From contig CM046837.1 in NCBI GenBank assembly GCA_025618425.1, positions 22,129,980 through 22,193,979 of the forward strand: 64,000 nucleotides of DNA, in the 5' to 3' direction. Below are positions 39,415 through 51,488 of this stretch, piece after piece (the stretch's first letter is position 1; each line of letters opens with the position of its first letter). This DNA is from Heliocidaris tuberculata (Eukaryota; Echinodermata; Echinoidea; Camarodonta; Echinometridae). A model generated the notes under the pieces. The model had not been told where the DNA came from. It saw only the letters and a program-made list of their open reading frames with translations, and made no database searches. Made by a program: the position numbers and the translations under genes.

Positions 39415-40245
39415 TCAGTAACCTCTTTTATATTGACCTTCCTTAATGAATAGTGCTAAGTCCCTCGGACAACAACTGAAAAAATGCTTCCGTACTATAA
39501 CATCTACCAGAGAATCAGAATCCTTTTCAATCCCTGTTAACTCTATCCATTTCTGGAAATGACCTGTCATTCGACCAACTAACTGATTTTGACTCTCTAA
39601 CTTTTCTGGGCGGACTGACCGAAATTTCCTACGATAGCCCTCTTCAGTTAACTGGTAGTGCTCCAGTAACTCTTTCTTCACCACATCATAACTAGCCCTG
39701 TCTTGAGAACTAAGACGGTTAACTACTTCTAGTGATTTTCCAGTCAAATTTTATATGAGTAGCAATGCTTTCTTTTCATTCGATGTTTTCTGGCTATTTG
39801 CCACCATCTCAAACTTCGTCAAATAATAATCCAAAAAATCCTTTGAATCATCAAATTTCCCCAAATCTAACTTTAAATGTAATTTGATGGAACTTTGTTC
39901 ATCATTTGCCGATGCTCTTGCATTGATCTCGGCGAGCCGTAACTCAACAGCCAAGCGCTCCATCTCCACATTGTACGCGCGCTCTTTTTCTTTTTTTTTT
40001 TCTTTTTCCATCGCTTCAAGTTCTTTTTCTCTTTCCCTTTCAGATAGCCGTGCACTCACAAAACTATTCAAATCGGCTCCAGATAAACCCATTTCTCTTC
40101 CGAGAGATGACAACTCTCTGATTTGTTCTACCCCTGCCAATTTGAATGCAATTATATGGAATATACCGTATCTCTCTACAACCGTTAACAAATCATCACA
40201 CTGGAAAAGAACTGAAAATTTGCCTGTGCTTCCTTTCATTGACAA
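39415..40245 (-). pseudogene. Gypsy gag (SCAN/capsid-like)
   Basis: Two minus frames in the same register separated by a TAA at 39748-39750. The upstream part has a charged coiled-coil rich in E/K/R, then F-D-D-S-K-D-F-L-D-Y-Y-L-T-K-F-E and K-K-A-L-L-L; the downstream part has L-T-G-K-S-L-E-V-V and E-H-Y-Q-L-T-E-E-G-Y-R-R-K-F-R and F-x-K-W-I-E-L. That is the capsid/SCAN-like gag of Gypsy-family elements, which packages element RNA. A frameshift and stops near 39405-39415 separate it from the protease. Confidence 0.82.
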
Positions 40246-40954
40246 GAAACGAAGTTATTCTTCTAAAGAAATGCACACCATTCACACACAGAGCCTCACA
40301 GTGCATTAACACTGTACATCCCTCTTCGAGAAAAACCCCCTATTGTCTCACAACAATAGTATCCGAAGACCTGATAGACTTGAAGTCCAACCTTGCCTAC
40401 CCCATACGTAGGCCATACCGAATTTGCAACCTCAGAATTGATATTCACACAACTCTTAAAATCCGATGCAGATATGGGCCTCTACACCATATTCAACCGG
40501 GCATAACAATCCCATACACTCCGCCGTATATCTCAGTGGTCGAACACACACACATTCAATACCACACACCGACGTCAGGTATATTGTACATGCCTAACCA
40601 TGCACCAAATCCCGCAATCTCTACTGTACGTTCAATTTCCAGCTACCGTATTGACAAAATGTAGGAAAATTGCATATTTCAACGAAATCTGTCACTCATA
40701 CAACTCCCACACATTACTTACATGTACACAACCATTTAATCTATCATATGGTCAATTCGACAACAATCCTCAAACGCTGGTCTCGGTTGGACACAAAAAA
40801 AGACAAAATTCTACCTCGTTTGAGATTCACCGTCTCAAAGAGAGTGAGCTAGTCTTTATTCAGACTAATTCAGTACAAAGAAAACATGCAGACTTGAATA
40901 TACATGTAATTCTTATATGACAACCTATCCGTGATGAAGATAGCTCTGTTTAGT

Positions 40955-40960
<6 letters not shown>
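40246..40960. other. Gypsy 5' flank, LTR not delimited
   Basis: Sequence upstream of gag on the minus strand. It should hold the leader and 5' LTR, but no matching LTR was found on the other side, where the element is truncated. Confidence 0.4.

Positions 40961-41002
<42 letters not shown>
40961..41002. repeat. (AT)n plus poly(T)
   Basis: AT dinucleotide run followed by T14. Confidence 0.95.
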
Positions 41003-41099
41003 AATAATCTATGCAATTCCTTCATATTCGAAATATGACAAGAAACAGCTGAAATGTTCGGGCCGGACATGCGTATGTAATCCCATATACACATTTCTG

Positions 41100-41567
41100 T
41101 GGGCTTCTACCGAAATGGTGGGTAACGTTACGTCGCGTCGCGTCGGGTTCAAAGGAACGCCACCATTCATCCAATGCCCCCCCCCCCCCCCTGTTTTGCC
41201 GAAAGAGTGCGTTGGGAGTGTCGGGTCGCTTTGCGTTGACTGGAACGCCACCATTCGTCCAAAGGGTTGACTTTTTTCTAAATATTGTTGTTGTGTTTTG
41301 TTTTTTTTTTTATTGTTTTTTGGTTTTGTTTTTTTTGTTTTTTTTTTTTTTGGTTGTTTGTTTTTTGGTGCGTTTGGTTTGGACTTTTTTCTAATATAAT
41401 ATTAATGATAATAATAATAGAAATAGGCTTCCTGATAATAATAATAGTAATTATAGTAATATTTTGAAAAAGCCGACGCACTCTTTCGGAAAAACCGGGG
41501 GAGGGGCTTAGGACGAATGGTGGCGTTCTAGTCAATGCGACGCTACCCATCCTTTCGGAATAAGCCA
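41100..41567. mobile_element. Foldback element
   Basis: Left arm GGGCTTCTACCGAAATGGTGGGT and AACGCCACCATTC.TCC is matched inverted on the right (ACGAATGGTGGCGTT, GCTACCCATCCTTTCGGAATAAGCC); an inner pair GCCGAAAGAGTGCG / CGCACTCTTTCGG also pairs. The left arm contains the AACGCCACCATTC phrase twice. The middle is poly(T) and (TAA)n. Class unknown. Confidence 0.65.
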
Positions 41568-41697
41568 TTTCTGTGTGCAGTGCAAGTGACTCTCAGCAGG
41601 CGTGAATCAATTTCTTCTCGTTTTGGTGATTCCAAAACCTTACAGAATACACCAATTCTTATCAATATAATCAACCTTTCCTAATTGCATTGAGACA

Positions 41698-42340
41698 GTT
41701 CAGTTTCAGTTTCAGTTTCAGTTTATTTCATATTTCAAATCACATAATTGGAACATAAACAATGACCGTTGTATTATTACAATAATATAGAAAAAAATCA
41801 ATACTTTCAACAAAAGAAGAAGAAAAACAAATGCAATTATACATACAAAGACACAGATCAATATTTCCATCATTTTAAAGTTGGGATAAGACAAATTAGT
41901 TTGGCGTGTAATATGAGGGAATCTAGTAAGAAGCTATGCTTGTAATATATTGAAGATTCCCTTAAGAATAAAAAAAAAACAATCTTTGAGATTATAACAT
42001 GTATAGGAGAGATGATCTTAAGGGGGGAGACGAGGAATACAGTACATTAGTAGGGAGCCATCGGATGGATTGCCTAAGTATTTAAAAGGGATATTTTGTA
42101 TATGCGTTTAAATGTATACAGTGCGCCGGTATTAGTTAAGTCTTGGGGAGGTCATTCCACAGTAATTCCTTACATATAATTGTATTGTGTGCAAAAACTG
42201 TTCGAGTACGAAGCTGATACGAATGGCTTTGTCTGGTTGGATAGGAGTGAAGTGAATAATTCATAACGAACATAGAAGATACAGGGTTAGGAATTTCATG
42301 CTTTGTGATTGAAACATGAATATTCCTAGATTAATTCTTT
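41698..42340 (-). mobile_element. Possible LINE 3' end, unclassified
   Basis: Begins with a TTTCAG short tandem repeat and TTTATTTCATATTTCAAAT, resembling the complement of a LINE tail. No coding frame with recognisable domains follows. Confidence 0.3.
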
Positions 42341-42349
42341 GTAGAGATC

Positions 42350-42628
42350 AAAGTTATATATGGCAGTTGAAGTAAACTAAAATATTATTATGGTTGGTAT
42401 CCGTCTTTGTACTCGTTCATCTGCCAACAACTTGAATATGGAAAGGAATATGCTGGGTATGAGAGCAGGTACCATACCACCACGTATACTATGACGTATG
42501 TGAACAGCTGTCCTATTAATATCTTCTACCACAGAAGCTGTTCGCTTTTTTTTTTTTAACAGAGCGATACAGGTATCAAAGATACTTCACGTGCCACAGA
42601 CAAGGTGAGCAGTTTGTGAAGGCTCAAT
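42350..42628 (+). pseudogene. SRCR-like exon relic, copy 4 (best preserved)
   Basis: One frame is open over about 190 bp apart from a single TGA (42368-42370) at the place of the conserved Trp: G-S-*-S-K-L, F-I-C-Q-Q-L-E-Y-G-K-E-Y-A-G-Y-E, T-T-T-Y-T-M-T-Y-V-N-S-C-P, I-F-Y-H-R-S-C-S. A long T-run then shifts the frame before the Y-L-R-C end. The I-C-Q-Q-L-G-Y match to V-C-R-Q-L-G-Y of SRCR domains, the W-S-K-L before it and the C-x(n)-I-L-x-x-x-C-S-F after it are the main evidence. SRCR domains are ~100-residue extracellular ligand-binding modules. Two of the usual six cysteines are not seen. Confidence 0.6.
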
Positions 42629-44125
42629 ATAACTAAACAACTACAATAAATCTATGCTGTTCCCCGTCGTCGTTTCTCACATGTCAGAAATATATTCTTT
42701 TGACTGTTTCCTCTATATATTTATATTTCAAAATATATTTGTCAGAAAATATATATATATTTTTTTTTTTACTATTTTCTTAATTGATTTACTTGCACAG
42801 GATATTTTCTTGCTATATTTTTTTAAAGTTAAACTTCTAGAGTATAAAATCATCTTAATTTCAAACTATTTGCCAAATTTAGATCTCTCCACAAGATATT
42901 TTTTTCCTATCTTTTAAACTTTTATTCTTGTAGTATGAATTGTTAACGCTTTTAGTCCAATTTTAAATTTTTAATAGTATGCCCAAGCTATTTTCTTCGA
43001 GTCCTGTCTTTCCTTTATTAAAACACTTCTTTTTTGTCTATTTTTTTTTTACAGCCTTTTTCTTATTTTCTTCAATTTATACTCTAGGTTTATTAAGTGC
43101 CCCCCCCCCCCACCCCCTTCGTTAAATATCTTGGGAAATATGAAGGGAAAGACTGCTATTTCTTTTGCTATGGATAAACCAAACAAAAGGGTTTGGTAAT
43201 TGTGCAATATATATACATTCGTCATGCTAGTATCCATAATTTGAAGAGGAAAAAACAAAAATTTTGAATTTTAAAAATGCACATTTTATGAACTTCCCAA
43301 GACTTCTATAGTCAATGGTAATTGAAAATTCGTCAATATAATGTGAGTTTTGGTAACACAGATAGAGCAGGGATAACCAGAAATCATGGATTTCACAGGT
43401 AGATCTGTTTTCACCTAACTTAATCCAATGATTTCCATAGCATTATACATTTTTATGCACTAAAACACTTATGCTATGAAGACTTTTCAAAACCTGGCTT
43501 GTTATAGCCTGCTACTTTATGCAAACTGTAAACAAAATGTATGCGGCGGTAGTTTTTTATTTGTTTGTATGTTTGATTTTAGGGCAAAGGTAAGGCATAT
43601 TCATTACTATTCTAGGCTACCCTTTCACGTCCAATTCAAATGGACCCACATCAGTATGCAGAAAAGCTTTGTTGATATTCAGTTATTGTCGTTGCAGAAC
43701 TTAGCTAGGCCTCCCACATAGCATAGAATTATAGGCCCTAACAAGATGTCGTTGTTATCGGCATATATGTTCTAACCTAGTAGCCTACTAGTAGAGCTAG
43801 TCACAATTGAAGTAGTCCTGTGTCTACTAGGAAGATATTAGCCTAGGCCCTGGACCCTAGGCAAAACAATGACTGTAGGTTCCTAGCGCAGGCCGGCCTA
43901 ACCTATATAGATCTAGAGTGAGTGTCTAATAAAAAATGAATATTTTTTTTTTTCTGAATTAAACCGAGTTATCATTTTTGGACTTTATTAACAGTCATAT
44001 TGATTGAATAACCATTGTGTTGTTGTTGTTGTTGTTGTTTTTGTTGGTGTTGTTGTTGTTGAAAAAGAGCATCAATTTTATTTAACCTGTTCACTAATCA
44101 AATCTCTCATTCTTATAAGGGAACC
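42629..44125. other. Noncoding, no gene seen
   Basis: AT-rich with poly(C) at 43099-43113. No exon recognised. Confidence 0.5.
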
Positions 44126-44128
44126 TTA

Positions 44129-44444
44129 GGCCCGTATTCTCGAAAGTTGCCTAAGTTAAGCCTGGCTTAACTTAGGTAACTGAATACGGAAGGTCACTTG
44201 TTAACCCCTAAGTATAAATTACTATATATATGTAACAAAATAAAATAAAATAAAATTTCTGGCATGAAATGAGCATCAGAAATCAATGTTATTGTGTCGG
44301 TTTTTGTATTTGTATTTAGTCCCAGAACTATGGTGAGTTTGTAGGGAAAAAAGGGGGACATTTGGCTCTCCGTAATTGGATGGCCTAAATATACACACTG
44401 CTTAGGCGGTGGCTTACGTTAGGCGCCTTTCGAGAAAACGGGCC
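44129..44444. mobile_element. Harbinger-like MITE
   Basis: Starts GGCCCGTATTCTCGAAAG and ends with its near-complement CTTTCGAGAAAACGGGCC, with TTA on both sides (44126-44128, 44445-44447). 316 bp, noncoding. The left end also holds a small hairpin (CCTAAGTTAAGC..GCTTAACTTAGG). Confidence 0.85.
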
Positions 44445-44447
44445 TTA

Positions 44448-45646
44448 GACTCTACATAATTGTCATAGATCCCGACTGTCTTGTCCCCTACCGAAATGTA
44501 GTTAGAGATAACTTACCCACTAGCTTTAAATTATTTATTTAAGGCCACAGAGACAAGTACTTTCCTCGACCTAACGAAAAGATGTAAATCCTCCTTATCC
44601 TTCTCGCAATCATAAGTGTATATAGTCTGCGAGCTTTACTGTTTGTGCAAAGTAGGCTACAGTGAACTTCATGCACATTTTTCTAGCCTTCATCCCAAAC
44701 TGTGTATATTTCTAGAATAATGTCGTTCACATTGTGTAAAAACTTAAATACATTATCATTTTTGAACTATTCATTTGTGCTTCATGTTTGTATATCATTA
44801 ATGAAGTATTGTCTTCAAAGAAATCAGTGTTTTAATAATGAAGCAGATTATCCATATCTAAAAATAGTTTTGTGTCTTGTAAGAGTAGCTTTGTAGATAC
44901 TGCATTTTTCCATGGGGGAAACCTCATTATGTAGATACTGCATTTTTCCTCGGGGAAACTGAAAGTTTAATGTTGTTGTAAAAAAAATGCATGGGTTTCA
45001 GAACCCTTTGTATCACATAAAAAGGGCATTGTTTATTATTTTGCTGCAAGAAAGTGAAAATCGACATAACTGTTATAGACACTGGTTTTTCTTTTTGGAG
45101 GGGGAGAGCAGAAGCTATACATGTGTGTATATATATAGGTGTGTGCGTGTGTGTGTGTGTGTACGAATATAGCGAAATCAATGTATTTCGAACAAAACGC
45201 GGGTAGTTATTCATATTTTGAAGGTATAAGAAATTATGAAATATGACTCTGTCATAATGTCCTTTCGGTGATATCATCAAAATAACATTAAGGTTATATT
45301 TATTTATATATTTCTGATTTATATCGCTCATTTTTTTTTTCTAATTTCAGGGCTTTTTAAAATATGTTGGTGTTTGGCAAATACTTGGTGATTAATCGGC
45401 GACTGATCGTTTATTATCCCTCGATGTGTTGCCCACCTTTCTTCAGTCGGCTATCAGTCTGATACTGTGGCAAACCATAAAATGCTCCTGAGACAAATTG
45501 CTGATCACTGTCAACTTTTTAAAACTGTCGAGAACCTCACTGCTTTCTTTTGAAAACACTGAGCATCTTAGCATTATGCAATGGTAAACCAATGAGGAAC
45601 TGAAACGTAAATGACTCATTTACGTTTGAGTTCCTCATTTATGGAA

Positions 45647-45703
<57 letters not shown>

Positions 45704-46451
45704 TACACTTTTTGTTTTTCAAAATACACACACACACACACACACGCACACACAAGTATATTTAACGTATTTGTTGGGAATGTGATATTCCAAGGGTTCT
45801 ATTAAGTATAATGGGTTGACCTTTGACCTATGATTTACCTTCAAATATATTCAGCTTTATCCCGCTATGATGATGAAATGTAATGAATGTCTTTGTTGAG
45901 TTATTTCAATAAAGCCAAAAACACTCTCACATAAATTGATCTTTGTGTCCTTTGATCCTAAATCTACTTTAATACCCAAATAACTAATCATTCCGCCTTT
46001 CTTAGTCATACCTATTGGTACATGTTTTGAAGTAAGTGGCTTGAAGTATTTATATCGCGAAATCTGTAAAGTCTGTCCTCAATGAAAGGCACACTTATCT
46101 AGCACCAAGTGCAATAACAAGCCCTTTTTAATGCCAATGGCGCTGACCTAAGCAAGACCTACTTTAAGGGCTTTTGATAAATGGTTTAGATGAGGTATTC
46201 CTTTTCTTCCTTTCTTTTTCGACCGCTAGAAAATCCTATAGTTTTTTTTCTCTTTTCTTTCAAATGCCCAATTTACGCGACATTCACACGAGAATCACGC
46301 GACTTATCCGACCGTTTATCAAAAGCCACTTAAAGTGCCTGAATATAGCGTATTTGACTTTTAGGAAATATCACAACCAGGCACTTAATCAGTGGTTCTA
46401 TGGCGATTCTGAGAATCCTCCATGTATCCCTTTTTTCCCCTTAGAATAAGG
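44448..46451. other. Noncoding, microsatellites
   Basis: (AT)n and (AC)n at 45646-45753, (GT)n at 45121-45163. An inverted pair AAACGTAAATGACTCATTTACGTTT lies at 45602-45626. No exon seen. Confidence 0.5.
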
Positions 46452-46708
46452 TCAAGCTTAGATATGGCAGTAAACTGCTCATTATTCCAATCATCAGTTC
46501 CCCTCCATCTGCAAACAACTTGGATATAGGCAGGGCTATGACCGATATGAGTACAGGGACATTGCTAACACGTACACTATTACAAATGTGATCAGATGTC
46601 CTCATAACATCTAGTATCGCCTAAGCTGTTCGTTTGTAACAAGGCGAACCAGTTATCAAAGATACCTCTGGTGCCACAGACCAGGTGAGAGGTTTGACAA
46701 GGCTTCAA
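46452..46708 (+). pseudogene. SRCR-like exon relic, copy 5
   Basis: Open frame F-P-S-I-C-K-Q-L-G-Y-R-Q-G-Y, then N-T-Y-T-I-T, R-C-P-H-N-I, one TAG, R-L-S-C-S-F, and S-Y-Q-R-Y-L-W-C-H-R-P-G-E-R-F-D-K in the same register. Only one stop over some 200 bp. The 5' W-S-K-L part is shortened. Former 3' border CCAG|GTGAGAG. Confidence 0.6.
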
Positions 46709-47358
46709 AATAGCAACAAATCCATGGCGGTATACTTTTGCCGTTTGATTTCGTACTTTCTAAATTCTAAAGACAGGAGAAAAGAAAAGAAAAGCGTTCT
46801 GTTTTATCAATAGGTTGTCTAATTTAAAAAAAAAAAGTAAACGTTGATATTGCAAAGACCATCCTTCACTTGATTTCTTTATCACATGTAGCATCTTTAG
46901 TGACTATGCTTCCAAGATAGTTAAAGGGAGACTGATCATCCGATCTTTTAGTTTCAAATTCATTTGGAAAGTGTTTCTTCGAGACCATTAGTCATTTTGT
47001 CTTGTTGTGGTTTGCTTCTAATCACATTATTTCACTTTTTTAAATTACTATATCCAAGAGTCTCTGAAGATCCTGTTCTAACTCTGCTAGTAACACGGTG
47101 TTATCTGCATATCTGATGTTTGTGGAATTCTCCCACTAACTCGTAATCCATCTCCGGTTCTGAGAATTACTTCACTGTCATGACTGTAGAGATTGAATAG
47201 ATTTCGCGACATGCAGTAATAATAAACACTACACCTATTGAAATGCGAGGGGGTTGTAGCTATCGAGTGAGAAAACTTGGACTGCGGTGTTTAAACTTCG
47301 TGTTTTGGAGCACTATGGACTATATAATTACATACGACTAAAAACATTATTATTTTAA

Positions 47359-47363
<5 letters not shown>
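46709..47363. other. Noncoding before the EGF exon
   Basis: No domain found; a LINE-like stretch may be present near 46900-47220, where the plus strand reads like the reverse strand of reverse-transcriptase text, but it was not secured. Confidence 0.3.
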
Positions 47364-47404
<41 letters not shown>

Positions 47405-47414
47405 ATATATATAT
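47364..47414. repeat. (AT)n microsatellite
   Basis: Lies about 50 bp before the acceptor of the EGF exon. Confidence 0.95.
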
Positions 47415-47461
47415 AAATATATATAAAAACTGTTTTCTGTATTTATTTCTTTACATTTTAG

Positions 47462-47584
47462 ACGTAGACGAGTGCAGCTTGAACACTGACAACTGTCACC
47501 GAAACGCGCAATGTACAAACACCCAAGGCAGTTTTACATGTAGTTGCAACACGGGATTCAGAGGAAATGGAGTTTCATGCACTG
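47462..47584 (+). CDS. Calcium-binding EGF-like exon
   Basis: A 123-bp exon between TTTACATTTTAG and ACTG|GTAAAT, phase 1 at both ends. It encodes one full EGF domain with six cysteines in the order C-x6-C-x5-C-x8-C-x1-C-x10-C. It opens with the D-V-D-E-C calcium-binding start (first residue completed by the upstream exon) and contains [12 protein letters not shown], which fits the C-x-[DN]-x4-[FY]-x-C-x-C consensus for Asx beta-hydroxylation. Such domains form calcium-stiffened rods in secreted or membrane proteins. No other EGF exon was found within 6 kb either side, so it is either an isolated module in a mosaic gene or a member of a chain broken by repeats. Strand and phase fit the sushi exons downstream. 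Confidence 0.93.
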
Positions 47585-48007
47585 GTAAATAACAATCATA
47601 ACATTTATTCTCCGTTCACTAATTTTATGCGCATTAAAACATTAACAGGAGTGCCGATAAAACTTTAAGATCTCAAAAAATATTCACTTAAGTACGCTTT
47701 AGAAAAACAACATCATCTTAAAAGCTGAGGCAGTATAACATTTGGGAATTCTTTGTCATTTGTCTTCGTTCTGATGAAGATTTGTGCTATTCTCATCATT
47801 GAAATATATGTTGTTGTTTTTTTTTTTCGAAGATGCTGCTTTTTGGAATTTCCAGACGCCCTGAGAAAACTATAATACTGCTTCCAGTAAAAATTATTTC
47901 TTTGTATTATCTCGATTTCATTTTAGATAATCTGATAATTTATGTAAGTGTTTGTTTTGGTCAAACATTACTGGATTATATATAAACGCACATGAATACA
48001 TAAATAA

Positions 48008-48060
<53 letters not shown>

Positions 48061-48177
48061 CGAAATGAAATGATAGAATAATGGTTGCGTAGCTTAAATT
48101 AAAGTTCCCCAGAGCTGTCCCCCCTTTTCAAAATTTTGCAACCTTGTATTTATTTCCGCGAGAGTAGCCAAAGCTGT

Positions 48178-48230
<53 letters not shown>

Positions 48231-49700
48231 TTATAGTTAAGAAGTTAAGAAGTGTTTTGTGTGTGTGTATATTTATATATAAATATGTTTATTTAGGAAA
48301 ATGTAAGTGCGAAAAATTGTAGCGGCTGTTCGCTAACAGTATATGAAAAGCTTAGTTCCAAAAGGGATAGATCCAGTTTTGACCAAAATAGATATGCTTA
48401 TCTCGCACATGGGAATCAAATTTGCTATATGGCATCAAAAATATTTTTTTTAAGTTGAAAAAATTTCGCTCAAAATTTATGTTTCATTCAAAAAGGGACT
48501 AAGTCTACTATGGTGATCACTAATTCGTTCAATTATACCATGTTCCCTTAAGCTTTGTATTAAGGTATTTGCAAGTGTGGTGGTGTATCTACCAATCTGG
48601 ATCATTAAAGTTTTGATAATTTTTGACAAATTTTAATATTTTTATGAATATTTTTGGATTTAATCCCTTTTGTAATGAAACTCCCCAAATAAGTCGGAAA
48701 TTTGAATTTTTAAAATTTCATCACATTTTAAAAGCTTAGATTCTAAGCTTTAAAATGATATATAACTTGTCCTGTATGGACTAAGCGAAGCCTTGTAAAT
48801 TACAATGCGAATGTGAACGTGTCAGACAGGCTAATGACCAAAACAATAGAGAAAACGGGCTCTAAAGAAGAGCGACTATTTAAGAGCGCCTAATCTGTGT
48901 CCTATTGTTTGTCGCACAAAAGGTTGAGTCAAAATTCCCTAGCATACACTGTGAAGTACTGATTGAATTGGGTTGAAACTTTCCATACATTCAGAATAGA
49001 TATATTTCTTGCTTTCTTTAGATTTTGAATATCAGACAATGCACAGTTTTTAAGCTATACCAGAAAAGCGATGTGAACTACAATCCCAGCAAGTTGACAC
49101 GCAAAGCTTGAATGTCCAGGAAAACATGTTCATTTTGAATGAGAGTAAAAACATATGTCAACATGTTATTTTACCCTGAAATTTTGTAAGATGGTAGATT
49201 AATAAATGAACTTTCAAAAAATACAAAAAACTTAAAATCAAAATTTCCACCCCGAACCACCTTTTTCAGCTGTTTACTCTAAAACTCACATTGCGACTAA
49301 TTGGTCGTTTTGTGGTGGAGGTCACAAATGCCAACTTGAAAAAAAAAATGGGTGAACAAATTGATTTTATTATTATTTTTTTTTTTTTGTAATAACATAA
49401 CAGGTTTTATACGGATAAAATTCTCACTCTGCCAGCAATATTGATGTGTTTCGTATTGAATTTAACCTGATAAGGTTGTTTTAAAGTTAAATTTATAAAA
49501 ATTCCTTTAAAAAAAATCGAAATGTACTGCTAGATTTTTAAGAAGCATTATTACAATGGTCTAATGCAATAGCCTTAAGATTATACAAAAATGAAGTAAT
49601 AGTAAACAAGGAGAAGTGGTGATTTAAAAAAAAATATTATTTACTTGAAAACCTTACAAGTGGATTTAATCCCTTTTGGAATGAAATTTTTCATATATGT
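47585..49700. other. Intron-like sequence, (AT)n runs and a dispersed repeat
   Basis: (AT)n at 48010-48048 and 48179-48234. The stretch 48061-48150 (AATGGTTGCGTAGCTTAAAT, TCCCCAGAGCTGTCC) recurs inverted at 58830-58915, also beside an (AT)n, marking a dispersed repeat family. No exon seen. Confidence 0.55.
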
Positions 49701-49704
49701 GTGT

Positions 49705-50205
49705 GACAGTTATGCTCGTTATTCGCTACCACTTCCGTAGGAATGACGAAAACGGTTATACTCGCTATTCGCTACCAGTAGTTACACTTTCCTGATAAAA
49801 TGACGGAGGATAGCGGTTATACTCGTTATTCGCTACCAGTATGATTATGTAGGACGGAGGATAGTGAGTATAGCTGCCCTTCCCCTACTATTACTGGGTG
49901 CGTGGATAGCGAGTATACTTGCTAGCTGCCCTTCCCCTACTAGTACTGGGTGCGTGGATTGATAGCGAGAATACTCGCTAGCTGCCATTCCCCTACTAGA
50001 ACCGGGTGCTTTGTTCGCTACCATGCACCAGTATGTATGACGGAATATAGCAATTATACTTGCTATCTGTTCTTCCCTTAGTGGTGGAGGAGCGTTGGTA
50101 GCGGCTATACTCGCTATTCGCTACCAGTAGTTACATTTCCCTGATATAATGACGGAGGATAGCGGTTGTACTCGCTATTCGCTACAAGTATATATAATTA
50201 TGTAA
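49705..50205. repeat. Degenerate minisatellite
   Basis: Repeated phrases ATACTCGCTATTCGCTACCAG, CCTGATAAAATGACGGAGGATAGCG and CTGCCCTTCCCCTACTA, mixed in irregular order over about 500 bp. Confidence 0.8.
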
Positions 50206-50212
50206 ATTATAA

Positions 50213-50636
50213 TTAGAAAACACCCTCAATCTTTGCATTATTGGCATTTTTAGAAGAGAACTTACTTTTAGAAGTAGAGCTTTCCTCTCGACGAGCCATT
50301 AGCACCTTTTGGGTCTGTTTCATTGAAGTGTAGTGCTCTACTTCTACCTCCTCTAATTTCTGCACCATCATCTGCGGAGTCCTTGTTCGCCTAGTCACAC
50401 AGAGTAGTTATTTCTTCCTGTGTGACTATCAACCCATCGATATATCTTTGTAGGCCATCTCTGGATTCCTTAATATCAGAAGTGTCATTCTCCTCCACAA
50501 GCAGAGCTCGAAACTTGTTTGCAGATCTACGCCATGATGTAATAGCTTTCCTCAGCTCGTTCGTCTTTACCTCGAATCGATACTCGATGCCCTTCTCTGC
50601 GGGTGTGATAGTACGATGTGGTATTTCTTTATCCAT
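50213..50636 (-). pseudogene. Probable BEL/Pao-type gag N-terminal fragment
   Basis: Two overlapping minus frames join across a frameshift near 50395. The first has E-L-R-K-A-I-T-S-W-R-R-S-A-N-K-F-R-A-L-L and later V-T-Q-E-E-I; the second has V-E-V-E-H-Y-T-S-M-K-Q-T. The W-R-R-x-A-N-K block with charged coiled-coil surroundings resembles the start of BEL/Pao gag proteins, which assemble the particle. No protease, reverse transcriptase or LTR is nearby, so it is an isolated relic. A host coiled-coil exon is the alternative. Confidence 0.45.
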
Positions 50637-50639
50637 ATT

Positions 50640-51480
50640 TCACACCTGTCTCTCATTTATCAGGTAGAACATGGAGTTTTTACTGTAGCATCAGTCGGAA
50701 AGTTGCTAGTTCAGGGAATTTTCTTTGTTTCTCCATTTTCATTGCTCTGTTACATTGCTCCATTACATTGCTCCGTAAAAACCATACTAAAACAAAGAAA
50801 CAAATGGAAAGGATCCTAAATAAATCCTTCAAATACAGTAGTATTGTAACATAAAATTACTTATTTCTACGATTGAAGTGTATCAATGCATGTATATCAA
50901 AAAATACGATTTTCTTATGTATCAAAAGGACCATTTGTCTTTGTTCGTTTCCCTTTGCGTATAATGTAATATACTAATTAAGCAAACACTGAGTGTAATG
51001 CTCTTGTTGGCACAGTTTCTACTTATAACATGAATATCAAAATGCATACGTTGATACAACTGTACACGAATAGTGTATAATACACAGTACACTATGCATG
51101 CACAAAACCGAATACATAGCTATTGAATGTGTACATGTACATTGCATAAATAAAAGCTTTCAATTTCATCATTTAAGACTTTTCTAAGATATCAAGAATA
51201 ATAGCACAGTTACATGTACCTCGTTGCTGCCTTCTTACATTATAGAGAAACTACATAATATAGGTCTCGTATTAAATTTCTGTCCGTGTGGACCTTGTTT
51301 CAACTATTACTCCTAATCGGCACAGGCAATCCTTTTTAAACTTGGCTCACCTATCAGGCCTTGTACGAACATTTTCCTGTAATATTGTTAAGCTCATCAC
51401 CTCTTCGTTACGTCAGAAAGGCGCATGACCGGACCCATTTTCAGTGTCAAAGCTCATTATTTCTTCTTCGACTTTATTTA
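50640..51480. other. Noncoding, no gene seen
   Basis: AT-rich sequence without a recognisable exon or repeat terminus. Confidence 0.5.
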
Positions 51481-51488
51481 CTTGGCTT

